A stretch of DNA of 64,000 nt from Cystobacter ferrugineus (GTDB lineage Bacteria; Myxococcota; Myxococcia; Myxococcales; Myxococcaceae). The DNA lies in the NCBI RefSeq assembly GCF_001887355.1, contig NZ_MPIN01000002.1, positions 434,001 through 498,000 on the forward strand, in the 5' to 3' direction. Numbering within the stretch: position 1 is the stretch's first letter; the number at the start of each line of letters is the position of its first letter. The notes under the pieces were generated by a model. It did not search any database and was not told the origin of the DNA. It worked only from the letters and a program-made list of their open reading frames with translations. A program made the translations under genes and the position numbers. Positions 1-9,167 of this stretch are shown piece by piece.

Positions 1-1282
1 ACGGGGCCTGGAAGGAGAGGGCGCCCTTGGGCTGGAAGTACAGCCGCTGCTCGCGCACGGCCTTGGGGGGCCAGGTGTCGAAGCGCCGCCAGCGGTTGGC
101 GCCGGTCTCGAAGATCGTGGCCTCGGACAGGGTGGGGGCCTCACCACCCTTGAGGTGGTGCTTGAAGAAGGCGAAGCCCAGCTCCTGGTAGAGGGGGCTC
201 GTGGAGAAGCCGAAGTCCGCGTCCCCCAGGGACGAGCCGTCGGTGCGCATCCATCCGCCGTGGATCCACGGCCCCATGAGCAGGGAGTTGGAGATGCCCG
301 GGTTCTGCTTCTCGATGGCGGCGTAGGTGCGCAAGGGCCCGTAGAGATCCTCGGTGTCGAACCAGCCGCCCACCACGAGCACCGCGGCCTTGATGTTCTT
401 CAAGTGGGGCAGCAGGTTGCGCGACTGCCAGAAGGCGTCGTAGTTGGGGTGCGCGACGAAGTCCTTCCAGAAGGCGACGTTGCCCTTGAAGTAGCGCGCG
501 TCCGCGTTGCCGAGCGCGCCGAGCTCCAGGAAGAACTGGTAGGCGTCGGGGGTGCCGTGCTCGAAGCGCTTCCACTCCTCGCTGTCGGTGGGCTGGGGCC
601 GGGGCAGGCCGAAGCCGGAGAAGAAGTTGAACGCCAGCACCAGGTTGAAGGCACCGTGGCGGTGCATGTCATCCCAGAACCAGTCGGCGATGGGCGCCTG
701 GGGGGAGATGGCCTTGAGCGCGGGGTGCGAGTCGATGGCGCCCGCGGCCGTGTAGTAGCCAGGGTAGGAGATGCCCCACTGGCCCACGCGGCCGTTGTTG
801 CCCGGCACGTTCTTCACCAGCCACTCGATGGTGTCGTAGGTGTCGGTGCTCTCGTCGGTGTCCTTGGGGCCCTTCTTCGTGGCCAGGTGCGGCCGCACGT
901 TGACGAACGTGCCCTCGGACATGTGCTGCCCGCGCACGTCCTGGAAGGCGAAGATGAAGCCCTCCTTCTCGTACTGCGCGGTGGGACCGAGCCGGCGGGC
1001 GTAGCGGTCCACGCCGTAGGGCGCGACGGAGTAGGGCGTGCGCACGAGCAGCACGGGATAGCGCCTGGCCGGGCTCGCGTCGTTGGGGACGTAGACGGAG
1101 GTGAACAACCTCGTGCCGTCGCGCATGGGGATGCGGTACTCGAACTTGGTGTAGTTCGAGCGGAGGTACTCGAAGCGCTCGGGGGCTTCTCCATCGGGAG
1201 AAGGCCGCGCGGTCTGGGCCCACGCCGGTCCGGTGAGCACGAGAAGTCCGAGCACCATCAGGTGACGGAGGGTGGGGTGCAT
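1..1282 (-). CDS. CocE/NonD family alpha/beta hydrolase, 3' end beyond left edge
   Basis: The frame is open from an ATG at 1282 to the left edge, giving 427 codons without a stop, so the C-terminus is missing. The first 22 residues are a signal peptide ending in an Ala-x-Ala type site (GPAWA-Q), so the enzyme is exported. The core has the X-Pro dipeptidyl-peptidase/cocaine esterase (S15) pattern: an early IPMRDGTRL strand, DVRGQ, and the nucleophile elbow GISYPG with Ser172. Family members hydrolyse acyl esters, amides or beta-lactams; the substrate here cannot be named. The C-terminal jelly-roll domain expected in this family would lie outside the window. It diverges from the next gene across a 123-base gap. 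Confidence 0.85.
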   Translation of the reverse strand, partial: MHPTLRHLMVLGLLVLTGPAWAQTARPSPDGEAPERFEYLRSNYTKFEYRIPMRDGTRLFTSVYVPNDASPARRYPVLLVRTPYSVAPYGVDRYARRLGPTAQYEKEGFIFAFQDVRGQHMSEGTFVNVRPHLATKKGPKDTDESTDTYDTIEWLVKNVPGNNGRVGQWGISYPGYYTAAGAIDSHPALKAISPQAPIADWFWDDMHRHGAFNLVLAFNFFSGFGLPRPQPTDSEEWKRFEHGTPDAYQFFLELGALGNADARYFKGNVAFWKDFVAHPNYDAFWQSRNLLPHLKNIKAAVLVVGGWFDTEDLYGPLRTYAAIEKQNPGISNSLLMGPWIHGGWMRTDGSSLGDADFGFSTSPLYQELGFAFFKHHLKGGEAPTLSEATIFETGANRWRRFDTWPPKAVREQRLYFQPKGALSFQAP

Positions 1283-1405
1283 GCTGTCTCCTGGGGGGAG
1301 GCGGCATTGTCGGTGAACGGCGGCGCGTCGGAAAGCGTCGTGTTCGGCACTCACGTGGTGGCGCGTCTTGACCCCCACCCGTTTCTGGACGATGCCTTGC
1401 GGTGC

Positions 1406-2530
1406 ATGTTCCGCTCGTCTTCCCGGACCCTGGCCCTCGTGGTGCTGGCCGCGCTCCTCGCCTGTGCCGCGGCCTCGGGCGCGGGCGCCTGGCGCTTCCA
1501 TCACAAGAACCCCCAGGCCCCCGTGGTGGGGCTCGACGAGTACGTGGTGATGGGGTGGGTGGGGTGGGACGCGAGCTGGTACGCGCGGATCGCCGAGAAG
1601 GGCTATGACTACCGTCCCGGCGAGCAGAGCTCGGTGGCCTTCTTCCCGCTCTATCCCCTGGCCATCCGCGCCGTGACGGCGCTCGGCGCCAACGTGTACC
1701 AGGCCGGAGTGCTCGTCAGCCTGCTGTGTGGCCCGCTCGCGGTGCTGCTCTTCCTGCGCTGGGCGCGCCGGCTCGTGGGCGACACCGCCGCGCTCCATGC
1801 CGCGCTGCTGCTCGCCCTCTACCCCTTCACCTTCTTCCTCTACGGCGTGATGTACTCCGACGCGCTCTTCCTCCTGCTGGTGGTGGGCGCGTTCCTCGCG
1901 TTGGAGAAGGGGCACCTGGTGCTGGCGGTGGCCCTGGGGGCGCTCGCCACGGCGGCCCGGCCGGTTGCACCCGCGGTGGTGGTGGGGCTGCTCGTGCGCC
2001 GCTGGGAGTGGAAGCGCGCGCGGGGCGAGCGCTGGAGCGTCGTGGATCTGCTGCCCGTCCTGTCCGCGCTCGGCTTCGGCTTCTACGTGCTCTACCTGGA
2101 GCGCCACTTCGGCGCGCCGTTCGCCTTCGTCGATGCCCAGGCGGGCTGGGGACAGATGCCCGGCTGGGAGGCGTGGTTGAAGCTTCCCTGGTTCAAGGCC
2201 GTGTTCCACGAGGGCAACGCCGAGGTGAAACTCCGGCTCCTCGTGCACGCGCTGTTGACGGGCGTGGCGCTCGCGCTCGTGATTCCCACCTTCCGGCGGC
2301 TGGGCTGGGGCTATGGCGCGTTCTGCGCCGTCATCGTGGGGATTCCCTTCGTGGCGACCAAGGACTTCATGGGCATGGGACGCTACCTCCTGTCCGCCTT
2401 TCCGCTCTTCGTCACCCTCGCGCTGCTCCTGGGAGACCATCCGCGCGTGCGTCAGGGCCTGTGGGCCCTGGGCGCGGTGTCTCTCGTCGTCCTCTCCGCC
2501 GCCTTTGCCCTGGACCACTACGTCTCGTGA
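1406..2530 (+). CDS. GT-C membrane glycosyltransferase, PIG-V mannosyltransferase-like
   Basis: The 374-residue protein has a signal anchor followed by many hydrophobic helices. It carries a WDASWY..IAEKGY segment just after the first helix, which is the acidic loop motif of the PIG-V-like bacterial mannosyltransferases that use polyprenyl-phosphate sugars as donors. Another family-like stretch is FFPLYPL, followed by an aromatic-rich helix (LYPFTFFLYG). It probably transfers a sugar to a lipid or glycan on the outer face of the inner membrane. The ATG at 1406 is chosen because it places the hydrophobic helix at the N-terminus; upstream open frame has no family features, and no clear ribosome site is visible. 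It overlaps the following methyltransferase by four bases (GTGA), so the two are probably co-translated. Confidence 0.75.
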   Translation: MFRSSSRTLALVVLAALLACAAASGAGAWRFHHKNPQAPVVGLDEYVVMGWVGWDASWYARIAEKGYDYRPGEQSSVAFFPLYPLAIRAVTALGANVYQAGVLVSLLCGPLAVLLFLRWARRLVGDTAALHAALLLALYPFTFFLYGVMYSDALFLLLVVGAFLALEKGHLVLAVALGALATAARPVAPAVVVGLLVRRWEWKRARGERWSVVDLLPVLSALGFGFYVLYLERHFGAPFAFVDAQAGWGQMPGWEAWLKLPWFKAVFHEGNAEVKLRLLVHALLTGVALALVIPTFRRLGWGYGAFCAVIVGIPFVATKDFMGMGRYLLSAFPLFVTLALLLGDHPRVRQGLWALGAVSLVVLSAAFALDHYVS

Positions 2531-3195
2531 ACGCCCCTCTCACTCCCACCCTGTCCCTCTTCTCCCACCTGCCCCCCGGCGAGCGCTTCCACGTGCACGC
2601 CCGCGCCTTCTCGGCTCCGCTGGAGGCCGTGGCCGCCCGGGTTCCCCCCGGAGGCCGCGTGGCCGAGGTGGGTTGCGGTCATGGCCTGCTCTCCGGGTTG
2701 CTCGCCCTGGGCGATTCCCGGCGCCACGTGCATGGGGTCGATCCCGACCCACGTAAAATCACCTGGGCGCGCAAGGGCCCGGGGACGCTGCCGAACGTGG
2801 TGTTCGAGGTGGGAGGCGTGGAGTCGCTGGCCGCTACCCAGGCGGGCGGGTTCGACACGGTGGTGGTGTGTGACGTGCTGTACCTGCTGCCCCTGGAGCG
2901 CTGGCCGGGCTTCCTTCGCGACGCGTCGCGGCTGCTGCGCCCGGGGGGGCGGCTGCTGGTGAAGGAGGCCGAGGGCGATGGCTCCTGGAAGCACCGCAAG
3001 TGCCTCGCGCAGGAGTGGGTGATGGTGAAGTGGCTCGGCCGGACGAAGGCGGGCGGTGCGCTGGTGCTCCAGCCGCGGCACGCGATGGAGGCGCTGCTGC
3101 GCGACGCGGGCTTCCACCTGCGCGAGACGGTGGAGCTGGGCGCGGGCTACTCCACGCCCCACATCCTCTACGTGGCGGAGGCCAGGGCGCCGTAG
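2527..3195 (+). CDS. Class I SAM-dependent methyltransferase
   Basis: The 222-residue protein has a Rossmann methyltransferase core: motif I VAEVGCGHG near residue 46, the acidic ribose-binding HGVDPD, VVVCDVLYLLP as motif IV, and LLRPGGRLLVKE as post-motif. It resembles the UbiE/COQ5-like Methyltransf_11/25 group. The GTG start at 2527 overlaps the stop of the membrane glycosyltransferase (GTGA), which argues for translational coupling and a shared substrate, perhaps a lipid or a sugar. The C-terminal 28 bases overlap the 3' end of the convergent deacetylase gene. The methyl acceptor is unknown. Confidence 0.75.
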   Translation: MNAPLTPTLSLFSHLPPGERFHVHARAFSAPLEAVAARVPPGGRVAEVGCGHGLLSGLLALGDSRRHVHGVDPDPRKITWARKGPGTLPNVVFEVGGVESLAATQAGGFDTVVVCDVLYLLPLERWPGFLRDASRLLRPGGRLLVKEAEGDGSWKHRKCLAQEWVMVKWLGRTKAGGALVLQPRHAMEALLRDAGFHLRETVELGAGYSTPHILYVAEARAP

Positions 3196-4016
3196 GTGGT
3201 CAGCTCCACCCCGGCGAGTTGGAGCCGGGCGCGCACGCGGGGGCTGGTGAGCGCGTCCAGCTCGGACTGCCAGCCATAGGTCCACATCGGATCCTCCGGC
3301 ACATGGGGGCGGCCCTCGCCCGGGTGGCAGCCCAGCTCGAAGTCCCCGGGGGGCAGGGCGTCGAGCAGCGACAGGAGGGCGGCCTCGTCGAGCTGGCCCG
3401 CCTCGAAGACACCGCCCGCGCTCACCCGCCGCACGCCCGAGGGAGGCCTGGGCGCGCTCCGGGCCAGCAGCGTGAGCAGCGACGTCTTCACCGCGGCCCC
3501 GGGGGCCCGTCTCCAGGTGAGGCGGGGCAGCCGGTCCGGCCAGCGCAGGGGCAGGCCCTCACGCCGCGCCAGCTCCTCCACGACGGGCCGCACGCCGGGC
3601 AGCAGGTGCAGGTGCTGGTGCATGTCGAGGTGATCCACCTCGGCGCCCAGCTCCCGGGCCCGTGCGAGCTGCGCGGCCAGCTCGAGCTCCAGCTCCTCGC
3701 GGCGCACCCGTCCGGTGAGCCACGCGCGCGTGAAGTCCGCCCAGCCCGCGCGCAGATGGCCTCCGGGCGCGAGCGTGGGGACGCGTGCGGGAGGCGAGGC
3801 GGGGGCGAGCCGGGTGCACACGGCGAGGTGGACACCCAGGGCCAGTCCCTGGGCACGGGCCCGGCGCACCGCCTCGGGGGCACTTTGGCCCATGACGAGC
3901 ACGGTGGCGCTGGTGACGATGCCCTCGCGGTGGGCGCGCAGGATGCCGGTGTCCAGCGACGGGTGCAGCCCGAGGTCGTCCGCGTTGACGACGAGGCGTG
4001 TGGGCGCGTGTTTCAC
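3168..4016 (-). CDS. YdjC/ChbG/HpnK family carbohydrate N-deacetylase
   Basis: The 282-residue protein opens with the family signature LVVNADDLGLH (metal-binding Asp pair) and has VDHLDMHQHLHLLPGV in the middle (metal-binding histidines), plus the late FELGCHPGEG strand. This family removes N-acetyl groups from sugars such as diacetylchitobiose or, in HpnK, from acetylglucosaminyl hopanoids. Six bases separate it from the upstream GT2 gene on the same strand, so they form a pair. With the facing GT-C gene this suggests deacetylation of a lipid-linked amino sugar. A hopanoid role is possible, but no hopanoid cyclase genes are visible in the window. Confidence 0.8.
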   Translation of the reverse strand: MKHAPTRLVVNADDLGLHPSLDTGILRAHREGIVTSATVLVMGQSAPEAVRRARAQGLALGVHLAVCTRLAPASPPARVPTLAPGGHLRAGWADFTRAWLTGRVRREELELELAAQLARARELGAEVDHLDMHQHLHLLPGVRPVVEELARREGLPLRWPDRLPRLTWRRAPGAAVKTSLLTLLARSAPRPPSGVRRVSAGGVFEAGQLDEAALLSLLDALPPGDFELGCHPGEGRPHVPEDPMWTYGWQSELDALTSPRVRARLQLAGVELTTYGALASAT

Positions 4017-4022
4017 CGGGGC

Positions 4023-4817
4023 CTATCCGTGGCCGCGCGCCTTCTCGCGCGCCGGGCCGTGCAGCGGGGCCACCGTGGGGGGCAGCCGTACCGGACGCGT
4101 GGCCGCCTTGGGCCAGCGCGTCTCCGGGTACAGTCGCGCCAGCTCGCGCACCATCTTCAGGATGACCGTGGGCGAGGACAGCGTGGAGATGCCGCGCGTG
4201 CGGGGGAAATAATCCACTCCCATCTGGAATACCCGGAACCCTTGATGGATTGCCTTCACCACCAGCTCCGCGTCGATGAAGGAGCCCAAACTGTTGAGCT
4301 CCACCGACTCCAGGACCTTGCGATGCATCACCTTGAAGCTGAAGTTGATGTCCTTCACATGGACACCGAAGAGCGAGCGGATGAGCAGGTTGTAGGCGAA
4401 CGAATAGACGATGCGCTTGGGGCCCTCGCTCGTGCGATCGAAGCGGAAGGCGCAGATCATGTCCGCCTCGAGGTACGTCATCAGGTGCAGCGCCCGCTCC
4501 AGCTCGTTGAGATCGAAGGGCAGGTCGATGTCCGAGTACACCACGATGTCCTTGGTGGACGCGGACAGGCCGGTGCGCATGGCGCCGCCGAGCTTGAGAT
4601 TGACCGGGTGCGTGATGAAGCGGAACTGGGGGATGCGCGCGGCGAGCCGCTCGCAAATCTCCTGGGTCCGGTCCGTGGACGCGTCGTTGACGACGATGAT
4701 TTCGAAATCATCGGTCAGCCGCGGAAGGACCTCCAGGGCGCGCATGACCGAGCGCTCGACGTAATCCTCCTCGTTCCAGGCGGGAAAGAAGAGGCTGATG
4801 CTGGGAGAAGGAGCCAC
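4023..4817 (-). CDS. Family 2 glycosyltransferase, polyprenyl-phosphate sugar synthase type
   Basis: The 264-residue GT2 protein begins with the nucleotide-binding strand ISLFFPAWNEEDYV, has IIVVNDASTDRT, and a DXD-like metal site VYSDIDLPFD. The central region GVHVKDINFSFKVM and the D-A-E stretch SFIDAELVVKA are typical of Dpm1/ArnC/GtrB-like enzymes that load a sugar onto undecaprenyl phosphate. There are no C-terminal membrane helices, unlike ArnC and GtrB, so it resembles soluble Dpm1. It is the first gene of the two-gene unit with the deacetylase. The tail (about 35 residues) is Arg/Pro-rich and poorly conserved-looking. Confidence 0.8.
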   Translation of the reverse strand: MAPSPSISLFFPAWNEEDYVERSVMRALEVLPRLTDDFEIIVVNDASTDRTQEICERLAARIPQFRFITHPVNLKLGGAMRTGLSASTKDIVVYSDIDLPFDLNELERALHLMTYLEADMICAFRFDRTSEGPKRIVYSFAYNLLIRSLFGVHVKDINFSFKVMHRKVLESVELNSLGSFIDAELVVKAIHQGFRVFQMGVDYFPRTRGISTLSSPTVILKMVRELARLYPETRWPKAATRPVRLPPTVAPLHGPAREKARGHG

Positions 4818-4965
4818 GATGGAAGACCTCGGAGGTGCACCCCGGTGACCGGGTGGCGGGGGAGGCGGCTGCTATCAAACATCCCCGGCCCTGTGCAATC
4901 CAACGGTCGCGGAGTGACTGACGGACGTGCTAGCGTCACGGCTTTGGTTGGTTTCGAGGGGTGAT

Positions 4966-5910
4966 GTGGGAGACAGGCGCCTCATTCTGTTGGTGGACGA
5001 ACAGCCCGCTCGGCAGGCACAACTCGCGGGTGCGCTGGAGCAGGACGGTTTCTCCATCCGGTTGGTCTCCGCTGGCGCGGAGGCCCAACGCCTCATCGAC
5101 GAGGCCCGTCTGGTGCTGCTCGTGCTCGGGCCGGCCGGTGGGCCCGCGCGCGCTCTCCTGCAGCACCTGATGGCCCGGGATGACGACGGGCATCGTCCGT
5201 CCCTCATCGCGCTCATCCCCGCCGAGGAGCGCGCGGCCGTGGTGGCCGTGCTGCGCCTGGGCGCCGAGGTGGTGCGCACGCCCGTGGATCCCGAGGAGCT
5301 GTCGGTCCGGGTGGAGCGCTGTCTCCAGGAGCGGCAGCGGATGGAAGCGCTGCTCACGCGCGTGAACGCGCTCGAGCGCCTGTCCATCACCGACGGGCTC
5401 ACCCAGGTGCACAACCACCGCTACTTCCAGGACCGGCTGCGCGAGGAGTTCCGGCGCGCCCAGCGCTACGACGATCCGCTCTCGCTCATCCTCATCGACC
5501 TGGATCACTTCAAGCGCTTCAACGACGACCATGGCCACCAGGTGGGCGACGTCGTGCTGCGCGACGTGGCGGCCTCGCTCCAGCGCAACGTGCGCGAGAC
5601 GGATCTGCTGGCGCGCTATGGCGGCGAGGAGTTCGCCATCCTCCTGCCGCGCACGCCGCTGGCGGGCGCGCTCACCGTGGCCGAGCGCGTCTGGCGTGAG
5701 CTGGGCGTGCTGCACACCGGTCCGGAGCGCACCCTGCGTGTCACCGCCTCCGTGGGGGTGGCTTCCTTCCCCCACCACGCCGTGGGCAACGCCGAGCAGC
5801 TCGTGCGCTCCGCCGACGAGTCCCTCTACCGCGCCAAACACGAGGGCCGTAACCGCATCTGCGTCCACTCGGCCCTCGCGTCCTCCCCCGAGCGGCCCGC
5901 CTCTCCCTGA
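4966..5910 (+). CDS. Diguanylate cyclase with a degenerate receiver domain
   Basis: The 314-residue protein has an N-terminal receiver-like fold (residues 5-120) and a C-terminal GGDEF domain (about 138-300). The cyclase half looks active: DGLTQVHN, IDLDHFKRFND, the signature GGEEF at 219-223, and an inhibitory-site RETD at 210-213, five residues ahead of it, so product feedback by cyclic di-GMP is expected. The receiver lacks the phospho-acceptor Asp (Val about position 53) and the conserved Lys (Thr105 before PVD), so it probably does not take up phosphate. The GTG at 4966 is preferred because GAGGGG lies four bases upstream; an in-frame GTG at 4927 is an alternative. Confidence 0.88.
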   Translation: MGDRRLILLVDEQPARQAQLAGALEQDGFSIRLVSAGAEAQRLIDEARLVLLVLGPAGGPARALLQHLMARDDDGHRPSLIALIPAEERAAVVAVLRLGAEVVRTPVDPEELSVRVERCLQERQRMEALLTRVNALERLSITDGLTQVHNHRYFQDRLREEFRRAQRYDDPLSLILIDLDHFKRFNDDHGHQVGDVVLRDVAASLQRNVRETDLLARYGGEEFAILLPRTPLAGALTVAERVWRELGVLHTGPERTLRVTASVGVASFPHHAVGNAEQLVRSADESLYRAKHEGRNRICVHSALASSPERPASP

Positions 5911-5928
5911 GCTCCCTGGCCTCCGGCT

Positions 5929-6023
5929 GGGTCAAAAGGGGTGGGTCCCCATTGACCCGATTCAAGAGTCGGGGTATCATTATACCCAGGGTGGTCAGGA
6001 GCCCCGGGTGTTGAAGCACCCGG
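5929..6023. promoter_or_regulatory. Cluster of three inverted repeats ahead of the sensor kinase
   Basis: Three perfect dyads lie in the gap between the diguanylate cyclase and the kinase gene: GGGTCAA (5929-5935) with TTGACCC (5952-5958); GGGTAT (5972-5977), a CATT loop and ATACCC (5982-5987); and CCGGGTG (6004-6010), a six-base loop and CACCCGG (6017-6023). None is followed by a T run, so a simple terminator is doubtful. They may be binding sites or processed RNA structure in the leader of the two-component operon. Confidence 0.45.
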
Positions 6024-6131
6024 TATCAGGGCGTTTTGCGAGATAATGGATGTTGGCAGCGTCATTGCAAACGCTCGGGGTTCGGATTCGGGACGAGGTT
6101 GCCACTGGAACTGGCGCAGACACAGGGAGCG

Positions 6132-7678
6132 GTGCCACGCGGTCGGTTGTTGCTGGTGGACGACGAGGAGTACATCCTGAAGTCCATCCGGCGTGTCCTC
6201 CGGCGCGGTGACTGGCAGATCGAGACGGCGTCGGACGCGGAAGAGGGGCTCAAGGCCCTCGAGCGCTTCACGCCCGAAGTGGTCATTTCTGACTTCCGCA
6301 TGCCGGGCATGAATGGCGTGGAGTTCCTCAGCCGCGTGAAGGCGCAGGTTCCCCGCGCCCAGCGCATCATGCTCACCGGGCAGGCGGATCAACAGGCCAT
6401 CGAGGAGGCCATCAACCGTTCGGAGATCTTCCGCTTCATCTCCAAGCCGTGGAACGACAGCCATCTGGTGCTCACGGTCAAGAGCGCCTTCGAGCAGTAC
6501 GCGCTGCAGGCGGAGAACGAGCGGCTGTTGCGCGTGACGCAGCAGCAGAACGAGGAGCTGCGGCGGCTCAACGCGGAGCTGGAGACGCGCGTGACGCTGC
6601 GCACGCACCTGCTCAGCCAGGCCAAGCGCGAGTGGGAGCTGGCGTTCGACTCCATGGACACGCCGCTCGCGGTGGTGCGCGCGGACTACGGGGTGCGCCG
6701 CGCCAACCGCGCCTACACGGAGCTGGCGGGCGATCGGCTCAAGGAGCCGCTGAGCGAGGAGGGCTCCGAGCAGCTTTGCCACAAGCTGCTGTTCGATCGC
6801 GACACGCCCTGCCCGGGCTGTCCCCTGCACGAGGCGCTGGAGACCAACCGCGGCACGCGCGCGGAGATCCGTCCCCGCGGCCGCATCTACGCCATGGCCG
6901 CCTACCCGCTCACGGGCGAGGGGCGCGCGGTGTGTTCCTACCGGGACATCACCGACGAGCGCGAGATGACGCGCCGGTTCATCGAGACGGAGAAGATGGC
7001 GGCGGTGGGGCAGCTCGCCGGCGGCGTGGCGCACGAAATCAACAATCCGCTGGGCGGCATCCTCGCCTTCGCGCAGTTGATGAAGCGCGACGACGGCCGC
7101 AGCAAGGAGGACCTCGAGTCGCTGGGCCTCATCGAGGAGAGCGCGCTGCGCTGCAAGCGCATCGTGGAGAGCCTCTTGAAGTTCAGCCGGCACAGCCGCA
7201 CGGATGATCGGCGCACCTTCCAGCTCAACAAGTGCGCGGAGGACTCGGCGGTGCTCTTCGGGGCCCAGCTCAAGTCCTACCCGAAGGTGCGGCTGGACTT
7301 GCGCCTGGAGCCGCAGCTCCCCGAGCTGTTCGGAGACCCGGGACAACTGTCGCAGGTGATGCTCAACCTCCTGCAGAACGGCCTGCACGCGCTTCCGTCC
7401 ACGGGCGGCATGCTGACGCTGGAGACGGGCAGGGAAGAGGACCGTTGCTTCTTCCGCGTCGCCGACACGGGCTGTGGCATCGAGGAGCGCTACCTCGCGC
7501 GCATCTTCGAGCCGTCCTTCACCACGAAACCACCGGGTCAGGGAACGGGCCTGGGCTTGTCGATCGCCTACCGTATCGTCGAGGACCACGGCGGCGTCTT
7601 CAAGGTGGACACCCAGATGGGTGAGGGGTCTCGCTTCACCGTCTACATCCCCATTCCCCTGCAGCTCGAGAGGTCGCC

Positions 7679-7682
<4 letters not shown>
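6132..7682 (+). CDS. Receiver-PAS-histidine kinase
   Basis: The 516-residue cytoplasmic kinase has no membrane segment. Domains in order: receiver (3-122, acceptor Asp54 in VISDFRMPGMNG, Lys in SKPW), a coiled coil (about 125-165), a PAS-like domain (168-275) with an unusual Cys216...CPGC (227-230) pattern, HisKA with His301 in VAHEINNPLGG, and HATPase (N box NLLQNGLHAL, G1 DTGCGI, G2 GTGLGLS). The GTG at 6132 is chosen because it starts just before the receiver; TTG codons upstream are possible, and the ribosome site (AGGGAG) is close. Its last four bases overlap the NtrC-type regulator, which is the likely partner. The receiver at its N-terminus suggests that it is itself an intermediate in a relay. 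Confidence 0.88.
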
Positions 7683-9151
<1,469 letters not shown>

Positions 9152-9167
9152 CGGTGGGGGGGGGCGC

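Noticed and set aside
1369-1390. TTGACC as a -35 box ahead of the GT-C gene
   Set aside because: No acceptable -10 hexamer lies 16-18 bases downstream.
155-1405. N-terminal extension of the GT-C transferase frame
   Set aside because: It overlaps the CocE hydrolase on the other strand and has no helices or motifs; the membrane protein starts sensibly at 1406.
3000-4964. A 654-codon open frame on the plus strand
   Set aside because: It runs opposite the deacetylase and GT2 genes, which have strong motifs, and shows no domain.
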